NCBI GenBank assembly: GCA_026770615.1
Contig: MU631436.1
Span: 204,004-219,173 of the forward strand
Direction: 5' to 3'
Origin: Pavlovales sp. CCMP2436
Lineage: Eukaryota > Haptophyta > Pavlovophyceae > Pavlovales
Length of the DNA: 15,170 bases
The stretch's first letter is position 1, and each line of letters starts with the position of its first letter. Of this stretch, positions 1 through 7,069 are shown in pieces. The notes beneath the pieces are model-generated. The model was not told where the DNA came from, did not search any database, and saw only the letters and a program-made list of their open reading frames with translations. Made by a program: the position numbers and the translations under genes.

Positions 1-247
1 TCGCGGCTGGGCGAGCCGGGCTTCGATGCGGCGCTCGCGCGCTGGTGCGAGCTGCTCACCCCAAAGGCGTTCGTCACATTCATGTGCGGCGGCGTCGCAT
101 CGCGGCTGGGCGAGTTGGGCTTCGATGCGGCGCTCGCGCGCTGGTGCAAGCTGCTCACTCCGAAGGCGCTCGTCACATTTATGTGCGACAGCGTCGCATC
201 GCGGCTGGGCGAGCCGGCCTCGATGCGGCGCTCGCGAGCTGGTGCCG
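1..247 (+). repeat. 99-bp minisatellite, 2.5 units, in coding phase
   Basis: Units start at 1, 100 and 199 with the core TCGCGGCTGGGCGAG. The period of 99 bp equals 33 codons, so copy number can change without shifting the frame. Units differ by scattered substitutions, and the third loses one base. The array probably continues to the left of the window. Confidence 0.85.
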
Positions 248-462
248 ATTCGGATCACATGTGCTTTGCGTCGATTTTTGGCAAAGGCTCTTTTGTCATG
301 CGCTTCGCGGACCGTCCGGCATTCGAGGGTCGCATCATCGGGCTGTTCGTAGAGCAGCTCGGTCGCTCGCCCCACGCACTCCGGACATCCGTGAGCAAAA
401 GCAATGGCAAAAAGCTGACCTCTTCTGACGTTGGCTCGTATTCGGTAGTTGTGGAGCTCTAA
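1..462 (+). CDS. 3' part of a 33-residue helical-repeat protein (partial, family not recognised)
   Basis: The frame is open from base 1 to the TAA at 460-462, so the 5' end lies outside the window. It begins with two full units of 33 residues (1-99, 100-198) and a broken third (199 to about 247). The unit pattern is SRLGExGFDAALARWC followed by xLLTPKAxVTFMCxxVA, which reads as two amphipathic helices joined by a short LTPKA turn. The third unit has lost one base in the GEP-GFD segment, so it stops matching the repeat after the GEP residues. The tail of about 70 residues (including FVMRFADRPAFEG and ending SYSVVVEL) is not repeat-like. If the one-base loss is a mutation, the other frame, ending at 428, would keep the repeat phase a little longer; I cannot decide which tail is real. 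I do not recognise the family. Helical-repeat scaffolds are an inference from residue spacing only. Confidence 0.5.
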   Translation, partial: SRLGEPGFDAALARWCELLTPKAFVTFMCGGVASRLGELGFDAALARWCKLLTPKALVTFMCDSVASRLGEPASMRRSRAGADSDHMCFASIFGKGSFVMRFADRPAFEGRIIGLFVEQLGRSPHALRTSVSKSNGKKLTSSDVGSYSVVVEL

Positions 463-466
463 TAAG

Positions 467-561
467 AAAAACGAAAAAGAAAAGGAGAGGCGGAAGGAAG
501 GGGGAGGAGGGAAGGGGAAATGGGAAGGGGAGGTGGGGAGAAGAGGAGAGAGTAAGAAGGA
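467..561 (+). repeat. Polypurine tract
   Basis: About 95 bases that are almost entirely A and G on the plus strand, with runs such as GAAAAGGAGAGG and GGAAGGGGAAAT. It starts five bases after the stop codon of the 33-residue-repeat ORF, so it would lie in its 3' UTR. Such mirror-like homopurine stretches can form triplex DNA and stall polymerases; that is general knowledge, not shown here. Confidence 0.8.
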
Positions 562-666
562 CCTCGTGAAGAAGCACGCATGCAGTCGCAAATATTGGCT
601 AGCTGACTTGGTAGTTACTTAACTGTGTAAGTAATAAATTTGTTTGTTTTAAAAAAATTAAATTGT

Positions 667-990
667 TTACGGTGCGCACTCTGTTACGATTGATCTCAAT
701 CTATCTATGCAACACTTGCGCCACTTGCCGGGGCAGCTAGCTCCCATACACAACTTGGATATGACCTCGAGGAGCGCGTTGAGCCCGGTCATCTCCGCGC
801 CGCGCTTCTTGACCTCCTTGTCGAGGTAGGGGCCGATGGACTAGGAGTAATCTTTGCAAACCGAGGCGAGGTAGTTGCCGCTTGGCACAGCGCCTGTGTA
901 TCCGTCCTTGTTGCTGATGGAGGAGAACTTGACGGGCGGCTTAGCTCCGGGAGTAGGTTGGTCGAGCTGCCTCCTGACGGCCTGCTCATG
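667..990 (-). pseudogene. Remnant of an unidentified coding sequence, one internal TAG
   Basis: On the minus strand a single frame runs from about 990 down to a TAA at 669-667, broken only by a TAG at 843-841. The readable product has a protein-like composition and GC-rich third positions: HEQAVRRQLDQ, then KPPVKFSSISNKDGYTGAVP, SGNYLASVCKDYS, the stop, SIGPYLDKEVKKRGAEMTGL, and a Cys-containing end (CMGASCPGKWRKCC). No start codon or upstream exon is visible; above 990 the sequence turns AT-rich. It could be the C-terminal part of a transposase-like or other multicopy protein, or the last exon of a gene cut off by the retrotransposon at 1184. I do not recognise the family. Other ORFs over this stretch on either strand look like shadows. 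Confidence 0.45.
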
Positions 991-1183
991 TTTTAGTTTT
1001 ATTAGCATTTTAGTGTTATACTATTTTCTGGGACATTTTAAAAATCTGTGCATGTGCATTGCAAGGCGGAGCAGGACTTCCGAACATGGGGCACATTTTA
1101 TGATGAATAATACATTACATGTTACTGATCGGTATTCAAGCTGGCGTCTGACTGTTTGGGAAGCTGTACTAATAAAATAAGTA
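991..1183. other. AT-rich spacer left of the retrotransposon
   Basis: No gene or structured element recognised. The last five bases, AAGTA at 1179-1183, are the left candidate for the target-site duplication of the LTR element. Confidence 0.6.
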
Positions 1184-1192
1184 TGTTGGGAG

Positions 1193-1214
1193 CCCAAGTG
1201 TCCTCTCACTTGGG
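1193..1214 (+). promoter_or_regulatory. LTR stem-loop, 5' copy
   Basis: CCCAAGTG, six-base loop TCCTCT, CACTTGGG: a perfect 8-bp stem close to the LTR 5' edge. The 3' LTR holds the same structure with an 11-bp stem; two substitutions here shortened it. Possible roles are regulatory protein binding or a signal at the LTR end; no function can be read from sequence alone. Confidence 0.6.
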
Positions 1215-1248
1215 TACTGTCTGACATCCTGATTTTGTACGCCCGGGA

Positions 1249-1256
1249 TTAAATAT
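1249..1256 (+). promoter_or_regulatory. Candidate TATA box of the LTR
   Basis: TTAAATAT inside GGGATTAAATATCCC, kept in the other LTR as ATTTAAATAT. It lies about 65 bp from the LTR start and is the only AT-rich motif in the GC-rich first half. The transcription start is not defined. Confidence 0.4.
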
Positions 1257-1487
1257 CCCTGGGCCTAGCTGCTTGCTCGAGGCTTCTGCGGCTGATCTTC
1301 GTGCCTCCTCAGTTCTGTTCTCAGGGTCTCTACTTACAGAGAGATCTTGTGACACCCCGCAGCTCTTTCTGCATCTTGACTCTTCGTAGCTCTCTCTCTC
1401 TCTCTAACTGCCTTCGACGCTCACGCGTCTCGGACTCCAATCCTCTCTTAGCTCGTGCTTGCGTTCAACACCGCTAGCCTCTCGATA

Positions 1488-1505
1488 TGGTGGACCTCCA
1501 GGCTT
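1488..1505 (+). other. Candidate primer-binding site
   Basis: TGGTGGACCTCC begins directly after the LTR end CGATA. A site complementary to a tRNA 3' end must start with TGG (pairing with CCA), and the following TGGACC would pair with an acceptor ending GGTCCA. I cannot name the tRNA. The position relative to the LTR supports the LTR boundary. Confidence 0.45.
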
Positions 1506-2295
1506 CGGAGTCCATCGGCACTTCCCGCCGCATGCAGCACTGCACCCTCAAGGATGCGCAGTTGTTTCCGAACTGGCTCACGATGCTCATCATGATCCTG
1601 CAGTCGGACGACAAGATCGACGTGAGCTTCGTCTTCACTGTGCCCCCGCCTGGGGAGATCTTGGAGGGCAACCCCGTCGTCGTCCCGCTCGAGTACCCCG
1701 AGCCCGACGATGTCGACGACTCTGACAACCCGCTCTACCATAAGGGCGATCTTGACCCACTGTTCCTGAAGGCGCTCAAGGACTACCAGAAGCGCTTGCT
1801 GTCCCAGGCCAAGACGATGGACTACTTCACGCAGGCTATCAATCCGACAATCCTCAGCGTGGTGATGCACAAGGCCTACGCGACCAAAGTGGGCGGCGTC
1901 ATCAGCTTCTCTGGGTTCTTCAGCTGCCTGCAGTCGCACTGCCTCGGCATGTCTGGCACGTCTCGCGCGGCGTGCATGCTGAACTTCATCTCGCTCGCGC
2001 GCCAGGCGCGCGAGACACCGCTACAGTGGCTCGACCGCGTGCAGCGCTCCTTCAACTCCATCGCCCACCTTAAGCTCAAGCCGGAGGACATCTTCCTGCT
2101 TATCTCGCTCAAGGGACTCGGTCAGGAGTTCGCTGCGCGTGTTCAGTCGACCATCAACGACCCCAACAACACGTCGAAGCCTGCCATTGACGTGCTGCTC
2201 TCTCTCCGCGAAAGCCTCAACTCGATCACTCTCGTCAACGGCTCCGGCATCTCCGACACGCGCCTCAACCAGCGCGTGAACTACATCGGCGCTGG

Positions 2296-2485
2296 CATGA
2301 CAAAGTTGGGGCACTCGCGCGGGTCGTGTTCGGAATGGAGGTCACGCACGCGGCACTGGAAGCAGCTCGGCTTGCGGAAAGCGGTGAGCGTGTTCTCGCC
2401 CCCGCCGCGGCCGCGCGAGCTTTCAGTGCTGCTGCGCGCGCCGCCGCGCGCGCCGCGGCCGACGTGCGCGCCTCCGCGGCCCATG
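2296..2485 (-). other. Inverted segment inside gag (RGG linker plus zinc-knuckle-like motif on the minus strand)
   Basis: Bounded by GCATG at 2295-2299 and CATGC at 2482-2486, a 5-bp inverted repeat containing the palindrome CATG. Read on the minus strand from 2485, the frame gives MGRGGAHVGRGARGG, a Ser/Arg/Gly stretch, then RKPSCFQC, RVRDLHSEH, DPREC, PNFVM. The two ATG codons of the boundaries lie 186 bp apart and in the gag frame, so flipping the segment keeps the frame on both sides. A Gly/Arg linker followed by a Cys-Cys-His-Cys cluster is what copia Gag carries at this point. The spacing here (C-x2-C-x8-H-x4-C, or x5-H) is wider than the usual C-x2-C-x4-H-x4-C. Confidence 0.8.
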
Positions 2486-2584
2486 CGCGCGCTGCGCTCG
2501 CAGTCGACTCACAACGGCTCGAACGTCACGCAGCCCGCGCACAAAAAGTCGGTCAACATCGTGCAGGTCGCGCGCGACCCCTAA

Positions 2585-3236
2585 TCTGCTCCCTTCAAGA
2601 ACGCCTTCGCGATCAACACGGGCCCGTTCATCTACAACGCGCGCGTGGTGACCATCATCGCGGCGGATTCGGTCAAGTCCGAGCCACAGCTCGAGCCTCT
2701 CGACCTCTCGGCGACGGAGCAGCTCAAGTTCGATTCGTACTACCACGACCGCGTCATCGTGGCGGACTCCTACGACTTCGAGCTGCTCGACCTCTCGGCG
2801 GCGGCCAAGCTCAAGTTCGACTCGTACTACTACGACAGCGAGCGCGAGCCCTTGAACGACAACCTCGTCGCGCCCGTGCCTTCGTTCTACGCCGACGCCA
2901 ACGTTCTACGCCGACGCCAACCCGTTCGTGTCCATTGCCGACGGCAGCCCGTTCGTGTCCATCGCTGACGCCAACCCGTTCGTGTTCCTTGCCGACGCCA
3001 AGCCAGTCTCCAAGACCTTTAAGCTTCTCAGCCTGGCCAAGCTCTCGCTGCTCGTCGCGCTGCTCGTCGCGATCTACATGCTCGCCTCGACCTACCTGCT
3101 CTTGGCCAAGCCGCACAAGGTTGTCGCCAACGTCTTCGCTATCGACACGCCAGCCGCCAAGTTTGGCTTGGCGACGATCACCATCCCGGCCGAGATCTCC
3201 AAGATTCAGAGCATGTTCGGCAAGGGCTACGACGGC
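2585..3236 (+). pseudogene. Gag-Pol linker with internal repeats and a predicted membrane helix
   Basis: Continues the gag frame after the TAA at 2582. It holds an imperfect 29-residue duplication starting near 2693 and 2780 (LDLSATEQLKFDSYYHD and LDLSAAAKLKFDSYYYD). It then shifts frame at a 19-bp tandem duplication (2883-2920) and continues with three 9-residue units of the type NPFVSIADG (about 2919-2999). A hydrophobic stretch follows (about 3039-3107), LSLLVALLVAIYMLASTYLL in its core, flanked by Lys on both sides. It reads like a single transmembrane helix. A membrane segment is not a standard part of copia polyproteins as I know them. The stretch after it leads into the protease. Confidence 0.7.
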
Positions 3237-3800
3237 CCCATCGCGCAGATGGGCGACAACGGCTTGTGCGACTCTGGGTCCTTGCTTCACCTCGGCCCGA
3301 TGGACTTCCTTCCATTCCTGACTGACGTCGTCGCCACGACCACGCAAGCATCAGCTGCCAACGCTGGGATCATCAAGTGCAAGTACGTCGGAACACTGCA
3401 CCTCGCCTATCGCACGGTTGACAACACGCTGGCGATCGCAACGCTCAAAGACTTTAACGTCACTGACGACATCAAAGTCAAGATCTTCAATGAGTCCGCC
3501 TTGCTCTCGCAATGGAACGCCGACCTCATCGACCTGTCTCGGCCGTCCAAGTTCAACATCAACGGCCTCTCCCTCGACCTCCAGCAGGGCCGCTACTTGA
3601 TCACGGCGCAGGGCATCATCAAACTGAAGAACATGTGCATCGCGCTCTCCGTCTTCAAGACAATGCCAGCCGTCCTCGTCGCCCCCATCGCCATCGGATC
3701 AGACCCGCCGATGGCAGCCGTGCAGATGGGCCACGCAGACTCAGAGACTTGCTCCGAGTGCTCGGCAAGCGCAACCGCCCGCCTACTACCTCTCGACGAC
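3237..3800 (+). pseudogene. pol: copia aspartic protease domain (part of pol)
   Basis: The retropepsin catalytic triplet Asp-Ser-Gly lies at 3270-3278 in the context GLCDSGSLLHLG. It is followed by a beta-rich domain of about 100 residues, with IIKCKYVGTLHLAY and FNINGLSLDLQQGRYLI as likely strands. Copia elements often have DSGA here; the A-to-S change is mild. The active form would be a homodimer releasing Gag and Pol. The frame is intact between 2921 and 4127. Confidence 0.8.
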
Positions 3801-4560
3801 GGCCCCACCGCTATGACGACGGACAAGCGCATACTACACGCTCGCCTAGGACATGCTTCGGCGCATACGATCAACTTGACGATCAAGTCCACGGACGGCC
3901 TCCTGACGACGCGCCGCCTCAAGCAGATCTGCCCGGCCTGCGTTGAGGGCAAGGCGACCAAGCTCCCCTTCGGCGACGCTCGGCACCAACCAGGCCAGGT
4001 CTTCGACACCGTCTCCGTTGACATCATTGGCCCAATCAACTCTCTGGAGTCCTTCCGTACGGATGACCCCGAGATGGGCTACTTCTTCATCCTCTTCCTC
4101 GGGCAGAAGTCCAACTACGGCTGTATCTAACGCCTCGAGAACCGCTCGCAGGCGCCCGACTTTCTTATCAAGTTTCTCGAGGAGATCCAGCACCACACGG
4201 TCTCCTTCGGCTGCCTCATCCAGCAGTTTCGACTCGACGGCGCTAAAGAATTTGACAGCTCGCGCTGGAACAACATCCTGCGCGACAACGGCATCGGCGG
4301 CTCCGGGATCACGCCTGCCCGCACGCCTGAGCTCGACGCGCACGCTGAGCGCTACCTTGGGACGATCACGCGCGACGCTCGCGCTCTACTCGCTCAAGCC
4401 GGGCTTCCAGATAGCTATGCCGGGCACGCTTTCAACCACGCCGTGTACATTCGCAACCGGCTTGTCTCACTCTCGTCGCACGGCATCACGCCCTACCAGC
4501 ACATCCTCTGCCGCCGGCCCGACCTCTCGCACCTCCGCGCCTTCGGCTCCGACGCATGGG
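3801..4560 (+). pseudogene. pol: copia integrase: HHCC zinc domain and DDE core, one nonsense codon
   Basis: The N-terminal pre-integrase domain shows H-x4-H at 3837 and 3852 and C-x2-C at 3930 and 3939, with 25 residues between them. The catalytic core shows the first Asp at 4020 (SVDIIGP), the second at 4236 (FRLDGAKEF) and the Glu at 4347 (HAERYLG). D2 and E are 36 residues apart, matching the D-D-35-E class. All three acidic residues survive. A TAA at 4128-4130, after QKSNYGCI, breaks the frame between the first and second Asp, and the same frame continues without a shift (RLENRSQAPDFLIKFLEE). Downstream, the sequence around 4443-4640 (AVYIRNRL, PYQHILCRRPDLSHLRAFGS, GILVGY) matches the end of a copia integrase module. 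Confidence 0.9.
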
Positions 4561-5039
4561 CCGTTGACACGCACGACCACAAGTTCAAGCTCGACCCGCG
4601 CTCCGCCTACGGCATCCTCGTCGGCTACGGAGATGGCGGTCACATGATCAATGCTCCCTTGGGTTCACTCACCCGCTACACCAAGGCCGCAATCCTCCGT
4701 CTCTACCCCTCCGGCAAACTCGTGGTCAGATTTTATGTTCGCGTCGACGAGAGCTCCGTTATCAACCGCATCGGTACGCGCACTCGCACTCCGCTCGTCA
4801 ACGTGGCAACGCCGACTGGCGATTGGCTGCCAGATGGACCTGCTCTCGAGTCCATCTCGCTCGACGATCTCGACACGATCTCGGCTGAGGGGGGGGACGA
4901 CGACGAGCAGTCGCCGACTTCAGCTCTCGCTCCAACATCTCGCTCATTGACGCGCATCCTCCGCTCGGCCACGACGACGCTGCCCAAGAAGGACCCAAAC
5001 CAGCGCGTGTTCTCTCTTCTCGCTCTGATCGCTGAGTCG

Positions 5040-5920
5040 GACCAGCCGACGCTCAAGCAAGCAATGGCTGGCGACAACTCCGTCAACTGGCACGCCGCCA
5101 TTCAGTCCGAGTATACTTCTATCGACTCGACCGACACCTGGGTGGAGACCTCTCGGCGCCCCGGCATGCGCGTGCTCAAGACCGGCCTCGTTCTCAGCGT
5201 CAAACGCAAATCCGACGGGTAGATCGACAAGTACAGGTGCGCTGCATCGCCAAGGGCTACCAGCAGCGCTGGGGAGTCGACTACGACGAGACCTTCAGCT
5301 CGGTCCTCCGTTACGACTCGGCCAAGCTCATCATCTCGCTCGCAGCAGCTCGCGACGCTCGCCTCTACCACCTCGACTTTAAGACGGCCTACCTCAACGC
5401 ACCGCTCGAGAAAGCCATCTACATCGACGTGCCCTTCGCCTACAAGGTCAAGACCAAGGGCGACATTGTCCTCAAGCTGCGCAAGTCCCTCTACGGCCTC
5501 AAGCAGTCGGGACGCAACTGGCGCGAGCTCATCCACAACTGGCTTACGGACTACGGCTTCACTCAGTCCCGGCAGCACCCGTGCGTCTACTCCATGCACC
5601 ACGACGACGACCATCTGTCTCTCGGCATCTACGTTGACAACTTGCTCATCGCCGATTTTTCCGGCAATCCCAAGATCTGCGACGCGTTCCTCTTGGCCAT
5701 CACCTCAACGTTCAAGACGACCCTCTCCGACGACATTGACTCATTCCTCTCGATGAAGCTAACTCGCTCTGCCGCCGGCATCAAGGTCACCATCTCTCGC
5801 GCCATCCTCGAGCTGCTCGAGCGCACAGGCTTACTCAACGCGAGGCCTGTCGACACCCCGATGGCCGAGAACCTCCACCTCATTGCCTCCGCCGACGCCG
5901 AGCTCCTCGACGCCGCCGAC
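5040..5920 (+). pseudogene. pol: copia reverse transcriptase, stop plus frameshift, YVDN active site
   Basis: The domain opens with NWHAAIQSEYTSIDSTDTWV and LSVKRKSDG, the usual copia RT start. A TAG stands at 5220-5222, and about 15 bases later one base is missing (near 5237), which moves the frame. It then continues with CIAKGYQQRWGVDYDETFSS, LDFKTAYLNAPLE (first catalytic Asp at 5375), SLYGLKQSGRNW and YVDN (5630-5641). The family motif is YVDD; here the last residue is Asn (codon AAC at 5639), so a metal-binding Asp is lost. The stretch TGLLNARPVDTPM and YRSIVGALIHISHFRPDI mark the connection domain. Confidence 0.93.
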
Positions 5921-6582
5921 GCGACGGAGTACCGCTCGATCGTAGGCGCACTCATCCACATCTCGCACTTCCGCCCCGACATCATGTTTGCGATGGGCAC
6001 CCTCACGCACTTCATGAGCCGCCCCGGCGAGCCGCACCTCGGCGCGGCTAAGCGTGTTCTACGCTACCTGGCCGGCACGATTGACCTCGGGCTTATGTTC
6101 AAGGCCAATGTCGACCTCGACTTCACTGCTTTCGTCGACGCGGACTACGCCAACTGCACCGACACGCGCAAGTCTATCTCCGGCTTCGTCACGTAGGTCG
6201 GGGGCAGCACCGTCTCTGCGCGGCGCGAGAAGCAGAGCGTCGTTACGCTCAGCTCGACCGAGGCTGAGTACGTCGCTGCCACCTCTGTCGCCAAGGAGGT
6301 CATCACGCTCCGCCAGCTGCTCGCTGACATCGGCTTCCCGCAGTCCTCGGCCACGCCTGTCGGCGAGGAAAATGTGTCCTGCATTGCGCTCTCCAAAAAC
6401 GACATCGTGCACCGCCGCACCAAGATGTCGACATCAAATTCCACTGGATTCACGACCTGGTCAAGGACGGCGTCATCAAGCTCTTCTTTGTCCCGGGCCT
6501 CGACAATGTCGCCGACATCATGACAAAGCCCCTCGGCAAGACGCTCTTCATCCGCCACCGCTACACGCTCCTCGGCATGTAA
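5921..6582 (+). pseudogene. pol: copia connection and RNase H domain, stop plus frameshift
   Basis: RNase H begins at FVDADYANCTDTRKSISGF (first Asp at 6137). A TAG at 6194-6196 stands where copia elements have Trp before VGGSTVSARREKQ, which suggests TGG to TAG. STEAEY follows at 6254-6271. The usual CDNQSAI motif appears as EENVSCIAL, so the third acidic residue is Glu rather than Asp. After HRRTK one base is missing near 6424, and the last part (VDIKFHWIHDLV, NVADIMTKPLGK) continues in the next frame to TAA at 6580-6582. This is the normal copia C-terminus, so pol is complete in length. Confidence 0.9.
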
Positions 6583-6689
6583 GCAACCAAGTCGGTTTCC
6601 TCAACGAGGGTTTCACCAACTAGCTCTCCCCCTCAATCTACACTAGGCGAGGGATTATCAACCTACTCAAGTTGTACTCGATCCTACAA

Positions 6690-6773
6690 CCTGAACGTGG
6701 TCCCGTCCAGATTGGGCGAGGGTATCGGGAGCCTGAACGTGGTCCCGTCCAGATTGGGCGAGGGTATCGGGAG
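6690..6773 (+). repeat. 42-bp exact tandem duplication covering the polypurine tract and LTR start
   Basis: Two identical 42-bp units (6690-6731, 6732-6773) begin CCTGAACGTGG and end GGGCGAGGGTATCGGGAG. GGGCGAGGG is the candidate polypurine tract that primes plus-strand synthesis, and TATCGGGAG is the first part of the 3' LTR. A third related motif, AGGCGAGGG, lies at about 6647. Confidence 0.85.
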
Positions 6774-7069
6774 CCCAAGTGTCCTCTCACTTGGGCTCTG
6801 TCTGACATCCTGATTTTGTACGCCCGGGATTTAAATATCTCTGGGCCTAGCTGCTTACTCGAGGCTTCTGCGGCTGCTCTTCGTGCCTCCTCAGTTCTGT
6901 TCTCATGGTCTCTACTTACAGAGAGATCTTGTGACACCCCGCAGCTCTTTCTGCATCTTGACTCTTCATAGCTCTCTCTCTCTCTCTAACTGCCTTCGAC
7001 GCTCACGCGTCTCGGACTCCAATCCTCTCTTAGCTCGTGCTTGCGTTCAACACCGCTAGCCTCTCGATA
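6765..7069 (+). repeat. 3' LTR of the copia element
   Basis: About 305 bp, starting TATCGGGAGCCC and ending CTCTCGATA. It differs from the 5' LTR by about ten substitutions and one inserted T in the TATA-like box. Its ends form a 5-bp inverted repeat, TATCG and CGATA, instead of the usual TG and CA. Confidence 0.9.
6771..6798 (+). promoter_or_regulatory. LTR stem-loop, 3' copy, 11-bp perfect stem
   Basis: GAGCCCAAGTG, loop TCCTCT, CACTTGGGCTC. The stem is complete here, and the outer three pairs are lost in the 5' LTR. It starts six bases inside the LTR. Confidence 0.65.

Larger units (their letters stand above)
1184..1487 (+). repeat. 5' LTR of the copia element
   Basis: Direct-repeat partner of 6765-7069. 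It starts TGTTGGGAGCCC and ends CTCTCGATA. Inside are a stem-loop (1193-1214), a TATA-like TTAAATAT (about 1249-1256), a CT microsatellite (about 1391-1405), then a pyrimidine-rich stretch up to the end. The order fits promoter, transcript start, leader. The end is placed at 1487 because the next bases start with TGG, as a tRNA-complementary primer site should. Confidence 0.9.
1487..2584 (+). pseudogene. gag: copia Gag, with internal inversion
   Basis: The ORF begins at an ATG that spans the LTR end and the primer-binding site; a second ATG at 1532 could be the true start. The first 260 or so residues look like a copia-type Gag (UBN2/Retrotran_gag class). They include a helical stretch with LNFISLARQARETPLQWLDR, then LKPEDIFLLISLKGLGQEFA and VLLSLRESLNSI. 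After GAGM (codon 2297-2299) the forward frame becomes Arg/Pro-rich nonsense until codon 2483. There the opposite strand reads an RGG-type linker and a Cys/His cluster, CFQCRVRDLHSEHDPREC, so this segment is inverted. From 2483 the forward frame resumes plausible Gag (THNGSNVTQPAHKK, VNIVQV) and meets TAA at 2582-2584. In most copia elements Gag and Pol share one frame, and the same frame does continue past this stop. Confidence 0.85.
1184..7069 (+). mobile_element. Ty1/copia LTR retrotransposon, full length but inactivated
   Basis: Two near-identical direct repeats (1184-1487 and 6765-7069) flank a gag-pol region in the copia order: Gag, protease, HHCC plus DDE integrase, reverse transcriptase, RNase H. 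Integrase before reverse transcriptase is what separates copia from gypsy elements. The internal part begins with a TGG-initiated candidate primer-binding site at 1488 and ends with purine-rich tracts at 6713-6722 and 6755-6764. The candidate target duplication is AAGTA (1179-1183) against TAGTA (7070-7074), four of five bases. By eye the LTRs differ at about ten positions plus one indel, so the copy is not fresh. Lesions: inversion 2296-2485, TAA 2582, 19-bp duplication 2883-2920, TAA 4128, TAG 5220, a one-base loss near 5237, TAG 6194, and a one-base loss near 6424. There is also an Asp-to-Asn change in the RT active site. Only one reading direction carries the enzymes. Confidence 0.95.

Noticed and set aside
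3030..3125. Hydrophobic segment as a retroviral envelope remnant
   Set aside because: It lies upstream of and in frame with protease, not after RNase H. There is no signal peptide, cleavage site or ectodomain.
2326..3321. Plus-strand ORF of 331 codons overlapping gag and pol
   Set aside because: It is a second frame of GC-rich coding DNA. It is Arg/Ala/Ser-rich without any domain, and the protease-bearing frame overlaps it.
5102..5614. Minus-strand ORF of 170 codons opposite the reverse transcriptase
   Set aside because: The plus strand carries unmistakable RT motifs; the minus frame is a codon-bias shadow.
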